This document shows, one piece after another, positions 61,766 through 64,000 of a stretch of DNA of 64,000 nt. Position 1 is the first letter of the stretch. The number at the start of each line of letters is the position of its first letter. Below the pieces are notes generated by a model. The model was given only the letters and a program-made list of their open reading frames with translations, was not told the origin of the DNA and made no database searches. A program made the position numbers and the translations under genes. This stretch comes from Spirosoma validum. GTDB taxonomy: Bacteria > Bacteroidota > Bacteroidia > Cytophagales > Spirosomataceae. The DNA lies in the NCBI RefSeq assembly GCF_014699035.1, contig NZ_JACXAA010000001.1, positions 1,161,384-1,225,383 of the forward strand. The letters are read 5' to 3'.

Positions 61766-63397
61766 ATGTCTTTTGGAATTTTCAACGTACCAACACCAGT
61801 CAATGAACCGGTAAAAGAATATCGTCCCGGTTCACCTGAACGTGAGGCTGTTAAACAAGCCTTACAGGATTTTCGAAGCCAGGAAACGGACATTCCGATG
61901 TACATCAATGGTCAGGAAATACGAACGGATCGTAAATTTCGGGTGGCACCCCCTCATGATCATCAACATACGTTAGGCTACTTCTACGAGGGTGATGCTC
62001 AGCATGTTGAACAAGCCATTGAAGCTGCTTTATCGGCGAAAGATGCCTGGGCGAGTTTATCGTGGGAGAATAGAGCCAGCATTTTCCTGAAAGCCGCAGA
62101 CCTTCTTGCTGGTCCATACCGCTCTCGCATCAACGCGGCTACAATGCTTGGTCAGTCGAAAAATGCGTATCAGGCTGAAATTGATTCGGCTTGTGAACTG
62201 ATTGATTTTCTGCGTTTCAATGTTCATTACGCGGATGAAATTTATCGGCAGCAGCCCAATTCATCCCCCGGTGTCTGGAATCGTCTGGAATACCGTCCGC
62301 TCGAAGGATTTGTCTTCGCCCTAACGCCCTTTAATTTCACGGCCATTGCTGGTAATCTACCCACTTCCGCAGCCATGATGGGTAATACCGTGGTTTGGAA
62401 ACCTGCCTATACACAAGTGTTATCGGCTAAAGTGATCATGGAAGTATTGCAGGTTGCGGGATTACCAGATGGCGTCATTAACCTGATTTATGTCGATGGA
62501 CCGGTTGCTGGAGAAGTCATCTTCAACCATCCAGACTTTGCAGGTATTCACTTTACCGGCAGTACGGGCGTTTTTCAACAAATCTGGGGAACAATCGGAG
62601 CGAATATCCACAAATACAAAAGTTATCCACGTATCGTGGGAGAAACCGGTGGAAAAGATTTCGTTTTAGTGCATGAATCGGCCGATGCGGATGAGGTAGC
62701 TACAGGTTTAGTACGTGGTGCCTTTGAATATCAGGGGCAAAAATGTTCTGCTGCATCACGCGCCTATATTCCATCGACGCTCTGGCCAGCTGTTGAAGCC
62801 AAAATGAAACAGTTCTTAGGAGCGATTAAAATGGGCGTGACGGAAGACTTTACCAATTTTATTAATGCGGTTATTGACGAACGGGCGTTCAAAAAAATCA
62901 CCGCTTATATTGACGAAGCGAAAAAGAGTGATCAGGTGAGAATTGTAGCCGGTGGCAACTACGATGGATCGAAAGGGTATTTCATTGAGCCAACCGTTTT
63001 ACAGGTTAATGATCCAGCTTATCGGACTATGTGTGAAGAAATTTTTGGTCCTGTTTTATCCGTTTATATCTACGAACCAGCTGATTTTGAGGAGATTATT
63101 CAAGTTGTAAACACTACGTCTCCTTATGCCCTAACAGGCTCAATTTTTGCCAAAGATCGATACGTAGTTGAACAGGTTACTAAACAACTTCAGAATGCCG
63201 CCGGTAACTTCTATATTAATGATAAACCCACTGGAGCCGTAGTAGGGCAACAGCCTTTCGGCGGAGCACGTGCATCGGGTACAAATGATAAAGCTGGATC
63301 AGCATTGAATTTATATCGCTGGGTTTCAGCACGTACTATTAAAGAAACATACGTATCGCCCAAGTCTTTCGAGTACCCATTTTTGCAGGCTGAATAA
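61766..63397 (+). CDS. pruA: L-glutamate gamma-semialdehyde (1-pyrroline-5-carboxylate) dehydrogenase
   Basis: NAD-dependent aldehyde dehydrogenase of proline catabolism, 543 aa. ALTPFNFTAIAGN and GNTVVWKPA bind NAD. The active-site Cys is Cys327 in YQGQKCSAASR, and the general-base Glu is in VGETGGKDF. EEIFGPVLSVYIY and PFGGARASGTNDKAG are further signature blocks. Single-domain type, without proline dehydrogenase fused; putA-type partner is not in the window. Confidence 0.96.
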   Translation: MSFGIFNVPTPVNEPVKEYRPGSPEREAVKQALQDFRSQETDIPMYINGQEIRTDRKFRVAPPHDHQHTLGYFYEGDAQHVEQAIEAALSAKDAWASLSWENRASIFLKAADLLAGPYRSRINAATMLGQSKNAYQAEIDSACELIDFLRFNVHYADEIYRQQPNSSPGVWNRLEYRPLEGFVFALTPFNFTAIAGNLPTSAAMMGNTVVWKPAYTQVLSAKVIMEVLQVAGLPDGVINLIYVDGPVAGEVIFNHPDFAGIHFTGSTGVFQQIWGTIGANIHKYKSYPRIVGETGGKDFVLVHESADADEVATGLVRGAFEYQGQKCSAASRAYIPSTLWPAVEAKMKQFLGAIKMGVTEDFTNFINAVIDERAFKKITAYIDEAKKSDQVRIVAGGNYDGSKGYFIEPTVLQVNDPAYRTMCEEIFGPVLSVYIYEPADFEEIIQVVNTTSPYALTGSIFAKDRYVVEQVTKQLQNAAGNFYINDKPTGAVVGQQPFGGARASGTNDKAGSALNLYRWVSARTIKETYVSPKSFEYPFLQAE

Positions 63398-63422
63398 TTT
63401 TTAAAAAAGTTTTGAACAAAAC

Positions 63423-63453
63423 TTGCGTAAAGAAATAAAATAGCATAATTTTG
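63423..63453 (+). promoter_or_regulatory. rRNA operon promoter P1
   Basis: TTGCGT (63423-63428), 17 bp, then TAATTTTG (63446-63453), a Bacteroidota minus-7 element. The following CACTCCCAAAT is repeated after P2. Confidence 0.72.
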
Positions 63454-63563
63454 CACTCCCAAATCAGAGGAAAGTAATTAGACTAACAGTGTAATTGCCT
63501 AATAATCAATAGCTTACTGATGAGGAATACAAAAAGTTGTTCAAATATTTTTTCAACTTTTTC

Positions 63564-63594
63564 TTGACAAAACAAATTGAGTGCTGTACCTTTG
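63564..63594 (+). promoter_or_regulatory. rRNA operon promoter P2
   Basis: TTGACA (63564-63569), 17 bp, then TACCTTTG (63587-63594). The initiation region CACTCCCAAAT is identical to that of P1, 141 bp upstream. The whole 63398-63736 gap is the rRNA promoter and leader region. Confidence 0.85.
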
Positions 63595-63613
63595 CACTCC
63601 CAAATATAAGAAA

Positions 63614-63661
63614 GGCCAACAACGGTTGGCCACAATCTCGAAAGAGAGACAGTTCTTTGAC
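63614..63661 (+). promoter_or_regulatory. rRNA leader with hairpin and boxA-like antitermination site
   Basis: A 7-bp stem GGCCAAC/GTTGGCC (63614-63631) is followed by AGTTCTTTGAC (63651-63661), which resembles the boxA-type sequence preceding 16S genes in Bacteroidota. It probably recruits Nus factors to rRNA transcription. Confidence 0.55.
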
Positions 63662-63736
63662 GTTTTGACATTAACAAGTTAGCAATAATAAGGCTAAAAA
63701 CACAGTGGTTAGATTTATCTGATCACGCAATTATTT

Positions 63737-64000
<264 letters not shown>

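Overview
The window looks like a chromosomal segment from a Bacteroidota bacterium, most likely a Cytophagales member close to Spirosoma. Three things point there: the first ~264 bases of a 16S rRNA gene at the right edge are of Bacteroidota type; several genes have the phylum's TAnnTTTG minus-7 promoter element; and there is a gliding/type IX secretion lipoprotein (GldJ) plus many signal-peptide lipoproteins, outer-membrane barrels and an RND pump. No phage, insertion sequence, CRISPR array or tRNA was found. The genus is an inference from protein style, not from a search.

Layout. 0.1-25 kb is mainly envelope and secreted proteins: an SGNH hydrolase followed by a PVC-type dehydrogenase/cytochrome c, a giant alpha-2-macroglobulin-like protein, a cyclophilin, a short motif-poor patch with a GNAT and a zinc protease, a second PVC-type dehydrogenase with a sugar-phosphate-isomerase-like partner, an ECF sigma factor with a membrane-anchored barrel protein, and a serpin/lipoprotein operon. 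25-31 kb has typA, small secreted proteins, a dienelactone hydrolase and a membrane metallophosphoesterase. 32-39 kb is a TetR-TolC-adaptor-RND efflux operon with a visible operator over its promoter. 39-51 kb has recF, pdhA, an mhqO/mhqD/muconolactone-isomerase-like cluster, a barstar-like gene, a DUF4143 ATPase, mfd, gldJ and comF. 51-63.4 kb has a DUF4175-type coiled-coil protein, mnmG, a methyltransferase, a TPR protein, thrC and pruA. Tandem rRNA promoters and 16S rRNA end the window.

The most important non-coding result is a probable replication origin. The 489-bp gap downstream of mnmG and the methyltransferase (57879-58366) holds five exact TTATNCACA DnaA boxes, at least six one-mismatch boxes and AT-rich stretches. 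Further boxes lie in the gaps on both sides of thrC, including two inside a perfect 60-bp palindrome. A parS-consensus palindrome sits 14 kb to the left, and the rRNA operon points away from the proposed origin, as expected for co-directional replication.

Two signals run across the whole window. TACGT/ACGTA, especially GCTACGT/ACGTAGC, is several-fold over-represented and is built into coding sequence by writing Leu-Arg as CTA-CGT. Extended hairpins, some sharing core sequences, cap gene ends at several convergent junctions.
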